Shown: positions 1 through 13,007 of the stretch, piece after piece
Layout: each line of letters starts with the position of its first letter
How positions within the stretch are numbered: position 1 is the stretch's first letter
Assembly (NCBI RefSeq): GCF_000499845.2
Contig: NC_023749.2
Coordinates: 42,616,658-42,680,657 of the forward strand
Origin: Phaseolus vulgaris
Lineage: Eukaryota > Streptophyta > Magnoliopsida > Fabales > Fabaceae
DNA length: 64,000 bases
Direction of reading: 5' to 3'
Notes under the pieces: generated by a model
Told to the model about the DNA's origin: nothing
Seen by the model: the letters and a program-made list of their open reading frames with translations, nothing else
Databases searched by the model: none
Program-made: the position numbers and the translations under genes

Positions 1-195
1 ACTTAGCATCTATCATCTGCAGTTAGACACGGAAAGTAGGTAACCATCTATATTAACCATGTGCTTCTTAATTCTTTGTTGTGCACCATCGGTATTAAAA
101 AAGCATTTGAAAATTCTGGTCCATAATATCAAATTTTAACATGCAAAGACACTAGTCGTAATTGATTAATTTTTTGGTATTCCTGCATATTTTAG

Positions 196-1638
<1,443 letters not shown>

Positions 1639-2214
1639 AACATGAACACTCAAGTAAATGATGTGTTTACTTGATTAGTATGTAATGGTGATTTGAAATT
1701 TTATTAGAATGTATATAAGATGCTTTGTCAACTTCGATGATTTGGATAGTATTATCTCATTTGTTTGCGGATCTATTGTTGAATTGATTCTGTAAATTTT
1801 TCAGTGGTATGTGAACCATTGAAGATTGTAATGCCATTTTCTGTTGTTGAAGTATCAGTGGATCCATATTGAATGAATAATCTTATGCAAAACTGAAAGC
1901 TTTACCTTCTACTAGATTGCAATACGTACAATTGATATAAAATTAAAGTACAAAGACCATCACAATTTGTAAATGATTATCTTAAGCATGATTCCAAGGG
2001 GTTGAATTCCTAGTTATATGTATGGAAAAGACTGATAGAATAATTTAAGACCCAAATAAGTTATCTCTATGTTTCGAAATAATTAGTCTCTAATTGTTGA
2101 CTAGAATACATCCCTGTTGCAAAATAAAATAGATTGAGTACAAAGAACTTATCCATAACATTGTCATATTTGTGAACTGATCTATTTCTTCATTCTAGAA
2201 ATTGAAATGGTTGT
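1639..2214. other. 3' flank of the kinase gene
   Basis: AT-rich downstream sequence. It probably includes the 3' UTR and polyadenylation region of the kinase gene. No coding region or recognisable repeat is seen. Confidence 0.5.
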
Positions 2215-2915
2215 GACTTATCCTGATACTTAGCTTTCAGTTGTCACCTACATATCAAAGTTTAGCTTTCAAGTAACTCTTGCATACTAAAGCCCAACGA
2301 AGCCCAGCTTTTGACTAGCACCTGCATATAAAGCCTAGTTTCTGACTAGACTGTTTCTTCCTGCACCTCTATATTTTCTTCTGCCACCTCCATACACAAC
2401 ATGAAAATACATTTTTGTCCTTCTTGTGTCACCCCCCATAGAGTAGTTTCCGGATTATGTAATTCGGAAACTCATTTGAAAAAAGACTTTCAGATTACAT
2501 AATCCGGAAGTTAAATAAAACTTCCGGATTATGTAATCCGGAGAATAATCATGCATCTGAAAAATGGCTTCCGGATTAGTTAATCCGGTAGCTAATTACA
2601 AATTTGAAAAATGACTTCTGGATTACGTAATCTGGAATATTATAAAGGGCCATTTTTGGAAATTTGAAAACTTATGGAGGTGAGAGAAGAAGGTTTGGAG
2701 GTGCAGGAAGAAACAGTCTTCTGACTAGCACCTGCACATGAAGCCCAACTTGCACTGACACCCACATGTTTATTTTCTCCTCAAGCCCAGCTTCTAACTA
2801 GCACTTGATACTAAGCCCCGTTTCCAATTGGCACCTGCATATTAAGCCCAGCTTTCAACTTCCAGTTGTTGACTACATACCCAAGCCCAAACTTATAGCT
2901 AGCATACATATTTTT
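2215..2915. repeat. Degenerate tandem repeat with GACTAGCACCTGCATA-type units
   Basis: An imperfect unit of roughly 35-50 bp, containing 'agcccagctt' followed by 'gactagcacctgcata', recurs on both sides of the MITE at 2349-2718. Spacing and sequence are degenerate. It has no coding potential and was the insertion target of the MITE. Confidence 0.55.
2349..2718. mobile_element. Mutator-type MITE (370 bp) with 9-bp target duplication
   Basis: The ends are inverted repeats that start GACTGTTTCTTCCTGCACC and stay similar for about 48 bp. The perfect 9-bp direct repeat TTCTGACTA flanks the element at 2340-2348 and 2719-2727; a 9-bp duplication is the hallmark of the Mutator superfamily. The interior has no ORF but holds about five copies of a ~22-bp palindrome based on CCGGATTAnnTAATCCGG (about 2449-2640). 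It is non-autonomous. Confidence 0.8.
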
Positions 2916-3053
2916 GGGAAAATGATAGTTTGAGAACCTTTAGAGTTGTATACAATTTTTAATGTGATGAGTTTATAAATAAATATATATAATAAAAGAT
3001 AAATTTAAAATTAAATCATATAAAAAATATTAAAATAATAGTATTGAGAGTTG

Positions 3054-3170
3054 TGTTGGAGATCCCACATCGACTAGAGATAAGGACATTTCATAATATA
3101 TAAATGGGTGCAAACCTCACCTTATCGAACCGGTTTTATGGGGTTGAGTTAAGCTTAAAGTCCATTTCGT
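3054..3170 (+). repeat. Dispersed repeat, copy 1 (TGTTGGAGATCCCACATCG type)
   Basis: This ~117-bp block starts TGTTGGAGATCCCACATCG and ends near 'gcttaaagtcca'. A second diverged copy in the same orientation lies at 45421-45537. Such sequences are common in legume genomes and look like part of a small LTR or TRIM-type element. The element boundaries were not resolved. Confidence 0.5.
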
Positions 3171-5095
3171 AATAAGTTGTAATGTAGTTGTATAAAAATG
3201 TGAGTTGTTAATGTATCATTACCCATATTTTTGTTTTAATTGTAGCAATGATCCTCGTATTCAAATGTGATATGTTGAAGTTAGTTTATATGTAAGTTTG
3301 TCTTTGAGAAGTTTGATCTTATAATTACTATTAGAAAGTCATCAAATTCATTTTAAAACTTATATTTGTGACAAGATTTTTAATTGATTAAAATATTTTA
3401 ATCTATTAAAATATTTTTGTCTGAGTCTAAAATGAAAGTTGAGAGCATTTCAATCTATTAAATATTCGTTTTAATAGATTAAGATTATTTAAAGCTTTTC
3501 GTAGTTCGGTGGGAATGTTTTTAATGTGTTAAAACTAGTTTTAATATATTAATCTTTCGTGTGCTTTCAAAAGATTTTGACCTACTCTATTTTAATTTAT
3601 TAAAAATTAATTTAATCTATAAATTTTACTAGTAAGTGGAATTAAAAAATTAAAATACAATTTAATCTCTTAAAATTAAAAGTTTAAAATCAATATAATT
3701 CTCTTATTCTTAAACTTTTCAACACAATTTTTGAACTTGAAATCTTTTTTATTTTTAGGCAAGAGTTATTTCTGAGCTTGTGAGTTTTTTTGGAACTCTC
3801 TTGATGTAATTTCAAGATCACTCCCTGTGTGTTAGAGAGAAACATAGAGTTTAACCTATATTTTCTTCTGCTATTATGTTAGTTGCATTTCAAGTGAATT
3901 CGCTTCATTGTACTTTTCAATTTTTTGTATTTTTGTTGTTCCTAGATAGGAAATGTTTGTTGTGTTTTAAGTAAAGTTCTAATGCACTAACATGGTGTTA
4001 TTGTATTGGACATTCACTCATGTAGGGTAGAAGATTTGATTTCTTGTGTTTTTTATATTAGACGAGTATTTGTAATAACATTGACATAGTGTGAGCTTGA
4101 ATGGTGCGGCTAGGTAACTTGATGTAGTTTTGAGAAAGAGTTAACCATAATAATTCCTTATGCATTTATTCTTTTCTCTCTTTATTCTTGTCTTTTGCAA
4201 ATCAGTTTTGTTCTTATGTTGTTCTTAGTTATGAAATATTTTTATTGAAGCAACTAAATCCTAAAATTACTTGGATAAATAAAGCTTTTTTGTCAACAAA
4301 ACAAATTTAATAAATATATGGGAGTATTTAGGGTACTCTGACCCTTTTACAAATAGAAAAAGTTCTCTACATTAAAAAGAGAGACGAGGTAAATAGGAGT
4401 TTAGTGCGGCCCAACTTTCTCACCCTCACAAAAGGAACCCCAAACATAATGAGTAGAGTACTACCTCAACTCCTATGTTGTTCCATAAACATGGAAAGGG
4501 ACATATTGTCATCTCTAAAAGAGAAACCATTTGTTTTTGTCACATACTTATCAAGTAATTAATTGCATTGTGATATCCCTATTTGCTAAGTTGTATCATG
4601 TTCTAGCCTTGAAACAATTAGATTAGCAATTTTTTGTTGTCAAAATTTTGGTCTTAGTTAATCTTCTTCACCTATTTTTAGTTAAAGCAATTGTGGAATT
4701 GGTTTGAATTATTCTCCAAAACACAACAAGTCTACTTGTTATCCCACATAACTCAATGAACAAAATTCAGGTTCAAAAAGTTATTATATTTTGATTACAT
4801 TTGTCCCAAAAATTTCCAAGCATGTAACCTTTGCTAGATTGGGAATTAGTCATTTTACTCCCTGTGTCTTTAGTTGTACTCTTTCATTCTTGCACAAAAC
4901 TTGTTCCCCTATCACATAAAACATTTGGAACATGTTGCCACCAAACTAAATTTTGCATTTTGTATTAGTGGGACTAGTCCAACCTTGAGATGTATCAGTT
5001 CATATATCATATATGGTTGTCATTATGATATATACACTTGTAGGTCAACAGTCATATAATGTTTGTGAGTATTTAGTCCTCGAAGAATTTCATAT
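3171..5095. other. AT-rich intergenic stretch
   Basis: No coding region longer than chance is seen. Part of it may be the 3' end of the LINE remnant to the right, but no clear poly(T) boundary is visible. Confidence 0.4.
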
Positions 5096-5099
5096 ATCT

Positions 5100-5870
5100 A
5101 TTTCACTTTGATTGCTTAGAATACATTTTTTTGGATTTATTAAGCACCAATCTGAATAAGATGAGTATGCCATATTTTATTTATTCATAATCCATGCCCA
5201 AGATTTTAGTTGAGCTTGAGCGAAAATTTCCTCCCCATCTATGATATATTTCTAAATATGATATTGTTTCTATGTTTCCAAATTTTTCTTATTATCGGCA
5301 TCCACACTATTTTTCATACAAGATTACCATTCTTGTTTAGTCACGGCATGTTGAATTGATGAAAATGTTGTACAATCATATTATGTGCAACATGTGCTAT
5401 ATTAACTCATCTATTGGTGATGTTCCAAACCAAGAGAAATACCCTTCATGTTAGGAATAAATGTTGATAGGATTCATGTTATTCTTTGGACATGATACAT
5501 AGCTTACATAATACATGTATATTGTATAACAAATTATCCCTAGTTGCAATGCTATTAAGGCCCAATCCTAAAAATGTTTTACATTAGGGATTGCATTTGG
5601 TTTTCATAACACTCTAAAAAACTTATCCATGTCAATATCATATTCATCTCCCTTGAAACCCCATTTATTTGAGCCTTATAATTTTGGTGCTTCTGCTTTT
5701 ATTGTATTCATGAACTCTTCAAGTAGAGGTAATTCCCACATAAACCATTCTTTTCTCCACTCTAATTTCCATTCCATGACATACTTTTCCGACTTCCCCA
5801 TTTATAACATTCTTTTCATTCTAGATCATTCAGTTATTATATATTCTTGGATATTTTTTAGCTAGACTTA
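5100..5870 (-). pseudogene. LINE (non-LTR retrotransposon) ORF2 C-terminal remnant
   Basis: Read on the minus strand through stops and frameshifts, this stretch gives a Trp-rich block EWKLEWRKEWFMWELPLLEE (about 5690-5785), then GSNKWGFKGDE, then WMPIIRKIWKHRNNIIFRN (about 5265-5320) and LKSWAWIMNK (about 5155-5190). In this order these are hallmarks of the zf-RVT region and C-terminus of plant LINE reverse-transcriptase proteins. The copy is old, with several stops and no intact domain. The upstream RT core is not recognisable in the window. A homology search would be needed to assign the family. Confidence 0.65.
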
Positions 5871-6142
5871 TTCCATCTAATCACCATCAGTTCAAAAGTT
5901 CATACTTGTTCCTATTCTCATATGCCAAGTAATACTATTGACTGATTAAAATCAAGTTTTACACATTTTAAACGGTTCAGACGCATTGAAATTTCTTGAA
6001 TCATCCAAAAAAAGTCACGGTTTAGATGTTCTTTGCATGCACTGGTTGCTTTTAATTTTTTTTCTTGCAACTTCAAGCAGTGAAATCAACTTAGATTAGG
6101 TTCATTTTTAGCTTATAACTTGACCCAATCATGTTTGATTTC

Positions 6143-6403
6143 CACTACTAACAAATCACTAAATAAAAATGAATTTTAGAGATAAAAAATAATTAGTTTC
6201 TAAATTGGTATTTAATTAGCTACCGATTATTTATATTTTAAAGTTGGTAGATACCAATTTAGAATTTATTTATCAATAATAAAAACTAATTTAGATACCA
6301 ATAATTTTTTTATTCTCTAAAATAGTATCTAATTTAGTGAATATAGCGACTGATTATATTTGCTCTCTAAAATTAGTTTCTATTAAATGATTTTTTTGTA
6401 GTG
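6143..6403. mobile_element. CACTA-type MITE (261 bp)
   Basis: The left end CACTACTAACAAATCA and the reverse complement of the right end, CACTACAAAAAAATCA, continue as ~40-bp similar inverted repeats. The interior consists of diverged 'tttctaaattggt / taccaattta' subterminal repeats. The flanking triplets (ttc and gtc) do not match exactly, so the target duplication has decayed or the edge is off by a base. The end at 63850 belongs to the same family. Confidence 0.7.
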
Positions 6404-6429
6404 GTCATGTGATTTCAAAAAATTTATGA

Positions 6430-7275
6430 ATTCTTGTTATCCGCTTGAGTTCACCACCTGTTTGACAAGATGCCTCAATGAAATCTGTTAGGTGTTTGTT
6501 GTTTTACTTATATGAATTATTTTTTTTAATAAGCTTTGTTGCATTTTCATTTTGTGTGACTTGAGTTTCTAAATTGGTTTAGTACATAACAAGTTTCTTC
6601 ATACATCAATTCATATCATGTCTTGAATTCTTGTTTAATTTTCCTTTAACTCTATAGGTTTCTTTACCTGAAACTTTGGTTCACAAGTGCACTAGATTGG
6701 AAAATTTGTTCTGAACAATTTATGTCGAATTTTGTTATCAAATTTTAAACATAAACATTTCAAGGTATTTATAATGTTGCATTAAAAAGGCACATCAAAA
6801 TTCAATTTAGAAAAAAAAATTATAAATTGTAAAAGTCAGATGCTTAGTGTGAAAATTTTGAGTTGTGACTTTTATGCTTTCTGTAAATTATTTGTTAAAA
6901 TTCTAAGTGTGTTTCTTGAAATAGAACTTATAACGATGATTCCTTATTGTATTTTGAAACTGTGGTTAAAATTTGGGATTCAAATTTGACCTAGAATAAT
7001 TTACATAAAGTTTATATGAATGTTTGTCGGTGTTGTAACTAGTCTTGAGCATTTGTGATCCTGGTTGTGTTTTCGCCTAACTTCTTTAATTTATTTGACA
7101 TTGTTTTCTTGATTTTTTTGTCTCCAAATGTTTTTCTCAAATCATAAGTTGTGTTAACCAATCTATCATAAAATTTTGGTTCCTTAATTCGATCTACATT
7201 TTTCTCCATAAAAATGTTATGAGCCTTAACCAGATCATTCTAGAATATTTTTTTTTTTGGTTTAGATAATATACT
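6430..7275 (+). mobile_element. Older gypsy element, LTR/leader part interrupted by the Tat-like element
   Basis: Non-coding sequence that appears to continue at 18732 after the 11.45-kb insertion; the last 5 bases, ATACT (7271-7275), are repeated at 18727-18731. It resembles long untranslated leaders of legume gypsy elements whose gag follows at 20584. The left boundary is a guess. Confidence 0.45.
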
Positions 7276-8282
7276 TGATCCTGCCTGTTGGCCAGAACGT
7301 CGGAGCCTTGCCTCGTCTTTACTGGATTGGCTTTGTGCAGCGCTAGCTTCTGTCCTTCTCCTTGATTCACCTCAACAACCTGCAAAAGACAGAACGGCGC
7401 CGCTGCGGCCGATCGCACTCCGACGCCCAAGTCAACGACTGAACCAGCAAAATACTAAGAGAAAACGAAGAACTTCGAAGAACCGTGCAATGTTCTCTCT
7501 CAGCGTACTCAAGTTCTCTTAAGTGCAAAAGGTGTTCTGAATGCGCGCGTACCTTACGAAGTTTGTTAGAGTCTCTTATATACCTTGGCATTTTCTCTCT
7601 CCTGACGGTTACACATCTAAACACGTGGCTTGCATCTAGCCGTGCACGTGTCACCATCTGGAGCGTCCTCTGCTTGGGCGTCACTTCTTACTCTTCAGGC
7701 TTCCTCGACTAAGTTGCTTATGCAGGGAGCAACTCAGCGTATAGCTGCCTTGGAGCGCGATCTTTTCTGTGTGGCGAGTACGGGTGTCTTCATACACACC
7801 AACCTTGTGGTCTCGCCTGCCGCTGTTATATTCTAGTTTACTCACTTCACTGTGCCTGCTCGGGTAGGCCGTTCCCCGACCTCAACTTCTGGCCAGCCAG
7901 GGAATGGCCACCTGACGACTTCATCCTCTCGGCGATCTCCGGTCACCTTGTCGCCTGGGTTCACATCCGGCGACTACGACACAAACCTTGTGACCGCCAG
8001 TTTAGGTATGCTAGAGATCGGGGCACGCCAACTTAACGACTGGCGACTACACGATCCCCCGACTTCCTTCCCTTCTGCCAGCCAGGTGTCCCGTTCAACA
8101 CGCCTATGTTATAGCTTGCTGCCACGTCATCTATTCCGACTACCTGGGCGGTACACAAGCCCCCCAGTCTTAAGCGAAGACTTGTCCAGCGAAAAGACTA
8201 AGGTGTCACATCACTGTCGACCTACGTGGCGCTGGCGCAGAATTCCAAACGTTTGTACCTTCTGCTTTCCTGACGCTCCACA
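7276..8282 (-). repeat. Left LTR (3' LTR in gag-pol sense), 1007 bp
   Basis: In minus-strand sense it runs from TGTGGAGCG (8282) to GGATCA (7276), has a TATATAAG box at 7582-7575 and follows a polypurine tract, so it is a normal 3' LTR. Its reverse complement occurs at 17720-18726 with the same length and only scattered substitutions. Apparent ORFs within it are by chance. Confidence 0.88.
7575..7582 (-). promoter_or_regulatory. TATA box of the left LTR
   Basis: TATATAAG on the minus strand, embedded in 'ccaaggTATATAAGagactc'. It matches the plant TATA consensus and would drive transcription leftward, out of the element. Confidence 0.6.
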
Positions 8283-8285
8283 AAA

Positions 8286-8296
8286 CCCCTCTCCCC
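8286..8296 (-). other. Polypurine tract (plus-strand primer site)
   Basis: On the minus strand GGGGAGAGGGG directly precedes the LTR start (three T residues, then TGTGGAGC). This is where plus-strand DNA synthesis is primed in LTR retrotransposons, and it confirms the orientation of the left LTR. Confidence 0.75.
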
Positions 8297-8752
8297 GATC
8301 GCTCGACACGTGGCTTTATCAACGGTCATCTTCGACTGCCGTTTGCGCTTCCAGAAACATTCGAAAAACCCTTAAACCCTTTCACCTCCACTGTTTCATC
8401 ATCTCTCTGCATTTTCAAACGCTCTGAGTTTTCTCTGCGAACTTGTGAAGCTTCTTAACTCTCTCAATCTTCAACTCCTTCCCACGCTCATCCGATCATC
8501 GAAAGGTACCTCTTTTACTTCATCTGTTGATGCTTACTGCATTTTAACCGATTCGCATCATCCATTATCTGTCTGGTGCATACGCTGTGGGCTGTTTCCT
8601 CCTCTCCTTCTTTTCGCAACTTGGGGCTTCGTCTTCTATTGCATTCGTCACAACGAACTCCCGTTCGTTCGTTCTCCACTCTTCGTCCATAATCGAGTCG
8701 CTCTCTGTAACCTTTATTCATCCTTTTTCCTTTTTCCTTTGCAGTTCCTGCG

Positions 8753-11111
8753 ATGGCTCGCACGAAAACCACCGCGAACCCTCCTCCTTCATCGCAAAAC
8801 CCTCCTTCCCAAGCGCATAGCCTACCACGAGCATCTGGTGCTCCTTCTACCCAGGCTGAAAGGCCTGCAACTTCTCACTCCAATCCCGCTCAGGCAACTC
8901 CACCAGTCGCCGGAGGAGCTCCCTTACCTCCAAGAGATTACAAGAAACTTTACCCTTGGGCCTCCTCAGCCTTGCTAACAGAAACTTCTTCCATAAACAC
9001 AGAGCTGGGCGTGCACCGCCTCCAGAAAGGGGACCAATCCGAGCTCACATTTCATAAGGAGCACGACAACAAAATGGTTGTGCTGCCTTGCCTCCCAGAT
9101 GAGCCAATCTGCGCAGATGAGAAAGCAAATAACGGCGAGCTGTTCTGCTTTCTCTATGCGACGTTTTTCAAGAAGGTGAAACTCAGGCTTCCCTTCACTC
9201 GTTTCGAGAGGGAGCTGTTAACCGAGCTCGACATCGCTCCCGCCCAGCTTCATCCCAACAGCTGGGCGTTCGTAAGAGCGTTCCAGATCATATGCGCGCA
9301 CCTGGGACTGCCGGCTTCGGTTGACGTTTTCCTCTTTCTTTTCGAGGCCAAGAATCCGGGAGACTGCCTCTGGATCAGCCTGAACGGGATTGTTGGAAGG
9401 TCAATCCTCTGCATTTTCCAGCAATCTTACAAGGACTGGAAGGGAAAATTTGTGAAGGTGTGCGCCAACGAACAAGATCCTTCTCTGCTCGACGGCTTCC
9501 CTTTGTACTGGGTATACAAGGGGAACAAAGACGCCAAAGAGAGCTTCAGGAGGCCCCGAAGTCTTGACACCATGAGTGAGCTAGACAGGGATCTATGCCT
9601 TTTCTGGAAGAAAGTAGCAGCTGCCAACATCACCTTCCCTACCTCTTCAATAATCTCCTTCGAGTACCTCGAGGGCCAGCTCGAAGCTCACATAGGTTAG
9701 CCTTTACCTCACCACTTGGGTTCTCGTTTTGCGCTGGGACTGATTTCGCATCTCTGTGACCTGCCATTGGACGTCTTGTTTGTCGCATGCTAGTCTTGGG
9801 TTTGAATGCATGTGCCACTTGTTTACGTTATTCGTGCATACACTCGTGTATTTTATCTTTGTCATTATGCTTACTGTTCTATCTTTACCCTGTGCAGACC
9901 TCATGTTGGGCAAAAACAGATTAGCTGAACTAAGGGCGCTCGCCCGAACTCATAAGTTGGCGACGGGTTCCCAAACCGTGCCCAACTCGGTGGTGGAAAT
10001 CGCCGCTGCCCAGGGCAGATCGCCTCCTCAGGGTCCCGATCCTCCAGAGACACTGCCTGCCCCTCAACGAAAAAAGCTCGTCTTGAGGAAACCAAAGAGG
10101 AAGAACCCTCAAGTGGTTCACGAAGATGAGGATGAGGATGATGAGGCAACTGAGGACGGCCTTGTCACCAAAAGACAAAGGGTGGCACCTTCTTCACCGC
10201 CCGCTCTTTCAACACCAACACCGCCTTCTCCCCCAGCTCCAACACCGCCAATCCAAGCAGCAACTTTGGCGGTCACGCTCCCCGTGGTTGAAGGCGACGA
10301 TCCCAACTTCCTAGAGAACCCTCCTAGCGCCTCCACGCCGTTTGTGTCTGCTGGAGAAGTCTGGGAGCCCTTCACAGCTAAGCCAAGGATGATGGCAGAG
10401 GACCTCCCCTCGATCGTAACAAAGGCTGTGAAGAGCTCCAACAAGAGGCTTCAGGACGAGGTCTCAGCACTCCAGGAGGAGAACCGCCTGAAGAGGATTG
10501 AGGCAGAAAAACTGTCTTGTGATCTGATGATGGCGGAGTTCGATCACTCAAGGTTGGAGGACGCCATGGACGCTGAGCTGAGGGTTGCTCGCAAGGAAGC
10601 CTCCGATCTGCGCCAGAAACTGCACCTCCTAGCTCAAGAGAAAATCGAGCTAGAGAGCAAGCTGGTTCCCTACAGGCTCAAGGTGGCCAACTTGGAGGCA
10701 TCAATGAAGGCGGATGCAGCCAAGGTAGAGAACCTTGAAAAGAGGTCAGCTGATCGGGAGGTTTTCCTTGGAAAGGTCGAGAAGGAGAGGGACGACGCCG
10801 TGGATGAGCTCGCCAAGGCGCAGGAAGAAAACCTGAAGACTGCTGCGGAGCTGGCCCAGGCGCGGGACGAAAACAAAAGGGTTGCTGGAGATCTCGCTCA
10901 GGCTCGCGGGGAAAATGAAGAACTGAAGAAACGAGCTGAAGAGTTAAAGCAACAGGCGGAAGAGCTCGAGCAAAGCTCTGCTCAAATCCTGGCCGCGGGG
11001 TTCGACGCCGCTCTGGAGCAAGTCGCTTGCCAGTATCCTGAGCTCGACCTCTCCATGGTGTCGATTTGCAATGAAGTGGTGGATGGGAAGATCGTGCCTT
11101 CCGAAGATTAA
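8753..11111 (+). CDS. Antisense additional ORF of the Tat-like element (Transposase_28-like domain plus coiled coil)
   Basis: Two exons, 8753-9695 and 9898-11111, join in frame (donor G|gttagc, acceptor tgtgcag|AC) to give about 718 aa. An intron in the 5' leader is also likely (8506-8744, gtacct...tttgcag), ending 8 bases before the ATG. Residues ~115-245 match the 'putative gypsy type transposon' (Transposase_28) family, with an LGLPASVDVFLFLFEAKNPG core. The second exon has a Pro-rich acidic linker and then a long Glu/Lys/Ala-rich coiled coil (residues ~540-690). It lies antisense to gag-pol, between integrase and the LTR. No stop or frameshift is seen, unlike in gag-pol. Its molecular function is unknown. 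Confidence 0.8.
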
Positions 11112-11566
11112 ATCGCTTCCCTCCATCACTTGTTTTCTGAAACCTTAGCGCATCTCTTTTTGTGCGTTTTTCATTTGTAATAATTACTTGTAATATATTT
11201 GAACTGCTACTGCTTCTATCGCAACTTCTTTCGTCTTTGCGCCTAGTCTCTCTATTTACTTCGCTTTTCCTTGTAGAGACCGCTTTAAACAAATTGACTT
11301 AGCGATTCCGCAGGCTTCACCGTTTACTCCCTGATTTGCTCCCTCGCGGTGGGCCTTTGCTTTCGTCATTGCCCGGAATTCTTCCAATCACCATAGGATT
11401 CTGGCGGTGTGAACTGTCTTTGTCCTCGTAACTTGGCTATTGTTCCCTCGCCTGGGGGTAGAGGTGCCTCTCGGAGCCCCTTCTACCTCCCTAAGTTCCA
11501 GAACGACGAGCCTTCTATCTGGACCTACCTTAGCTATCCTTTACTTCTTCAACCCTTCGCATCATA
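11112..11566. other. Untranslated spacer of the retroelement
   Basis: This lies between the stop of the antisense gene and the tandem repeat. It probably holds the 3' UTR of the antisense gene. No coding region is recognised. Confidence 0.4.
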
Positions 11567-11755
11567 CCTGAACTCGTTCGCGACGAGGAAGACTTTATCT
11601 TTCCTGAACTCGCTCGTCGGCGAGAAGGACTTTATCTTGCCTGAACTCGCTCGTCGGCGAGAAGGACTTTTTCTTGCCTGAACTCGCTCATTGGCGAGAA
11701 GGACTTTATCTTGCCTGAACTCGCTCGTCGGCGAGAAGGACTTTATCTTTTCCTC
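11567..11755. repeat. 37-bp tandem repeat, five copies
   Basis: Units begin CCTGAACTCG at 11567, 11603, 11640, 11677 and 11714 (36, 37, 37 and 37 bp apart). Each unit contains the small palindrome CTCGTCGGCGAG followed by AAGGACTTTATCTT. Tandem repeats between pol and the 3' LTR are common in Tat and Ogre type elements. Confidence 0.85.
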
Positions 11756-12077
11756 ACCCCAGGTCATGCGGGGGCGTTGAGGTCTCTCTGTTTATTCGTG
11801 GCTGGTGCCTCCGATCGTCGAAAGACAACGAGGACCTTAAAAATTTTAATCTGATGCCGCCAAAAGACGATGGGGACTTAAAAACTTTAACTGAGAGTAT
11901 GCGCTTTTTCTACAAACTTTCAACACAAACATGCATGCAAACTCAAGAAACCTTAAGCTTGAATACTCTTCTTTTATTGGGTGGCCTCATTAAAAACCCT
12001 CCTTAGGGAAAAAAGAGTGCCCCTCTTCAAACTGTTTTAACAGAAAGCCTTTTACGTTCGTTTCTACTTACAAAGCT

Positions 12078-13007
12078 TTAACTGTGATATAACTTGAGGT
12101 GTGTGGCGTTCCAAGTGTGAGGAATCCCCCCTCCTTCCAATGTCTCTAAGCGGTAGGCGCCGTTCCCGAGCGCCTCAGTTATTCTGAACGGTCCTGTCCA
12201 CTTAGGCGACAACTTGTTTTCCATCTCGTATTGGTGAGCCTTCCTCATCACCAGGTCGCCTCCTTTAAACTGTCTTGGCACCACCTTCGAGTTGTATCTT
12301 TGTTCGATCCTCCTCTTCATTGCCTTAGCTTTTATTCTCGCCTCCTCTCGGACCTCTTCTAGCAAGTCCAAATTTAACCTTCTTTCTTCATTCGAGTGTT
12401 CAGCTACAAAGTGCTGGAATCTCGGCGAGCTCTCCTGGATTTCTACCGGAATCATTGCGTCGCATCCATAGACCAGGCTAAACGGGGTCTCATGGGTTCC
12501 CGACTGCTCAGTGGTGTGGTACGCCCAGATGATGCGGGGTACCTCCTCGGCCCATGATCCCTTGGCTTTCTCCAGCCTTCTCTTCAAACCTCTTAGCAAC
12601 ACCCTATTGGTGGATTCTACTTGGCCGTTTGTCTGAGGGTGCTCGACGGATGCAAACACTTGCTGAATTCCCACCTCTTCGCACAACTTCTTCAGCAGAT
12701 GACTTGCAAACTGAGTCCCGTTGTCTGATACCAGGCGCTTAGGCACACCAAACCGGCACACGATGTTCTTCCATACAAAGCTCTCGATCTTGTGTGCGGT
12801 GATCTGGGCAACTGGTTCTGCTTCGATCCACTTGGTGAAATATTCGATCGCTACCACCAAGTACTTCATTTTCCTGATCGCCAATGGGAAAGGTCCCAGG
12901 ATGTCAATTCCCCACGTATGAAACGGCCAAGGGCTGTAAAGTGACTTTAACTCTTCTGGGGGCGCTCTGTGCCAATCGGCGTGCTGCTGACATTGCTTGC
13001 AACACTG
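12078..13007 (-). pseudogene. Integrase core and C-terminus (Tat-like pol), broken
   Basis: Integrase inserts retroelement cDNA into the genome. The open part 12884-12078 carries the rve core and C-terminal region. VSDNGTQF provides the second catalytic Asp and NGQVEST the Glu, with a downstream GPFRI..LGNGAYRLE chromo-like or GPY-type end. The first catalytic Asp is replaced by Glu (AIEYFTKW, where family members have DYFTKW), probably through one base change. A stop at ~13008 separates the core from the zinc-binding N-terminus. Together these suggest an inactive enzyme. Confidence 0.85.

Noticed and set aside
7852..8427. 191-codon ORF on the plus strand and its copy at 17917-18150
   Set aside because: They lie in the LTRs, mostly in the antisense direction to LTR transcription, and have no protein-like features. 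Both are copies of the same non-coding repeat.
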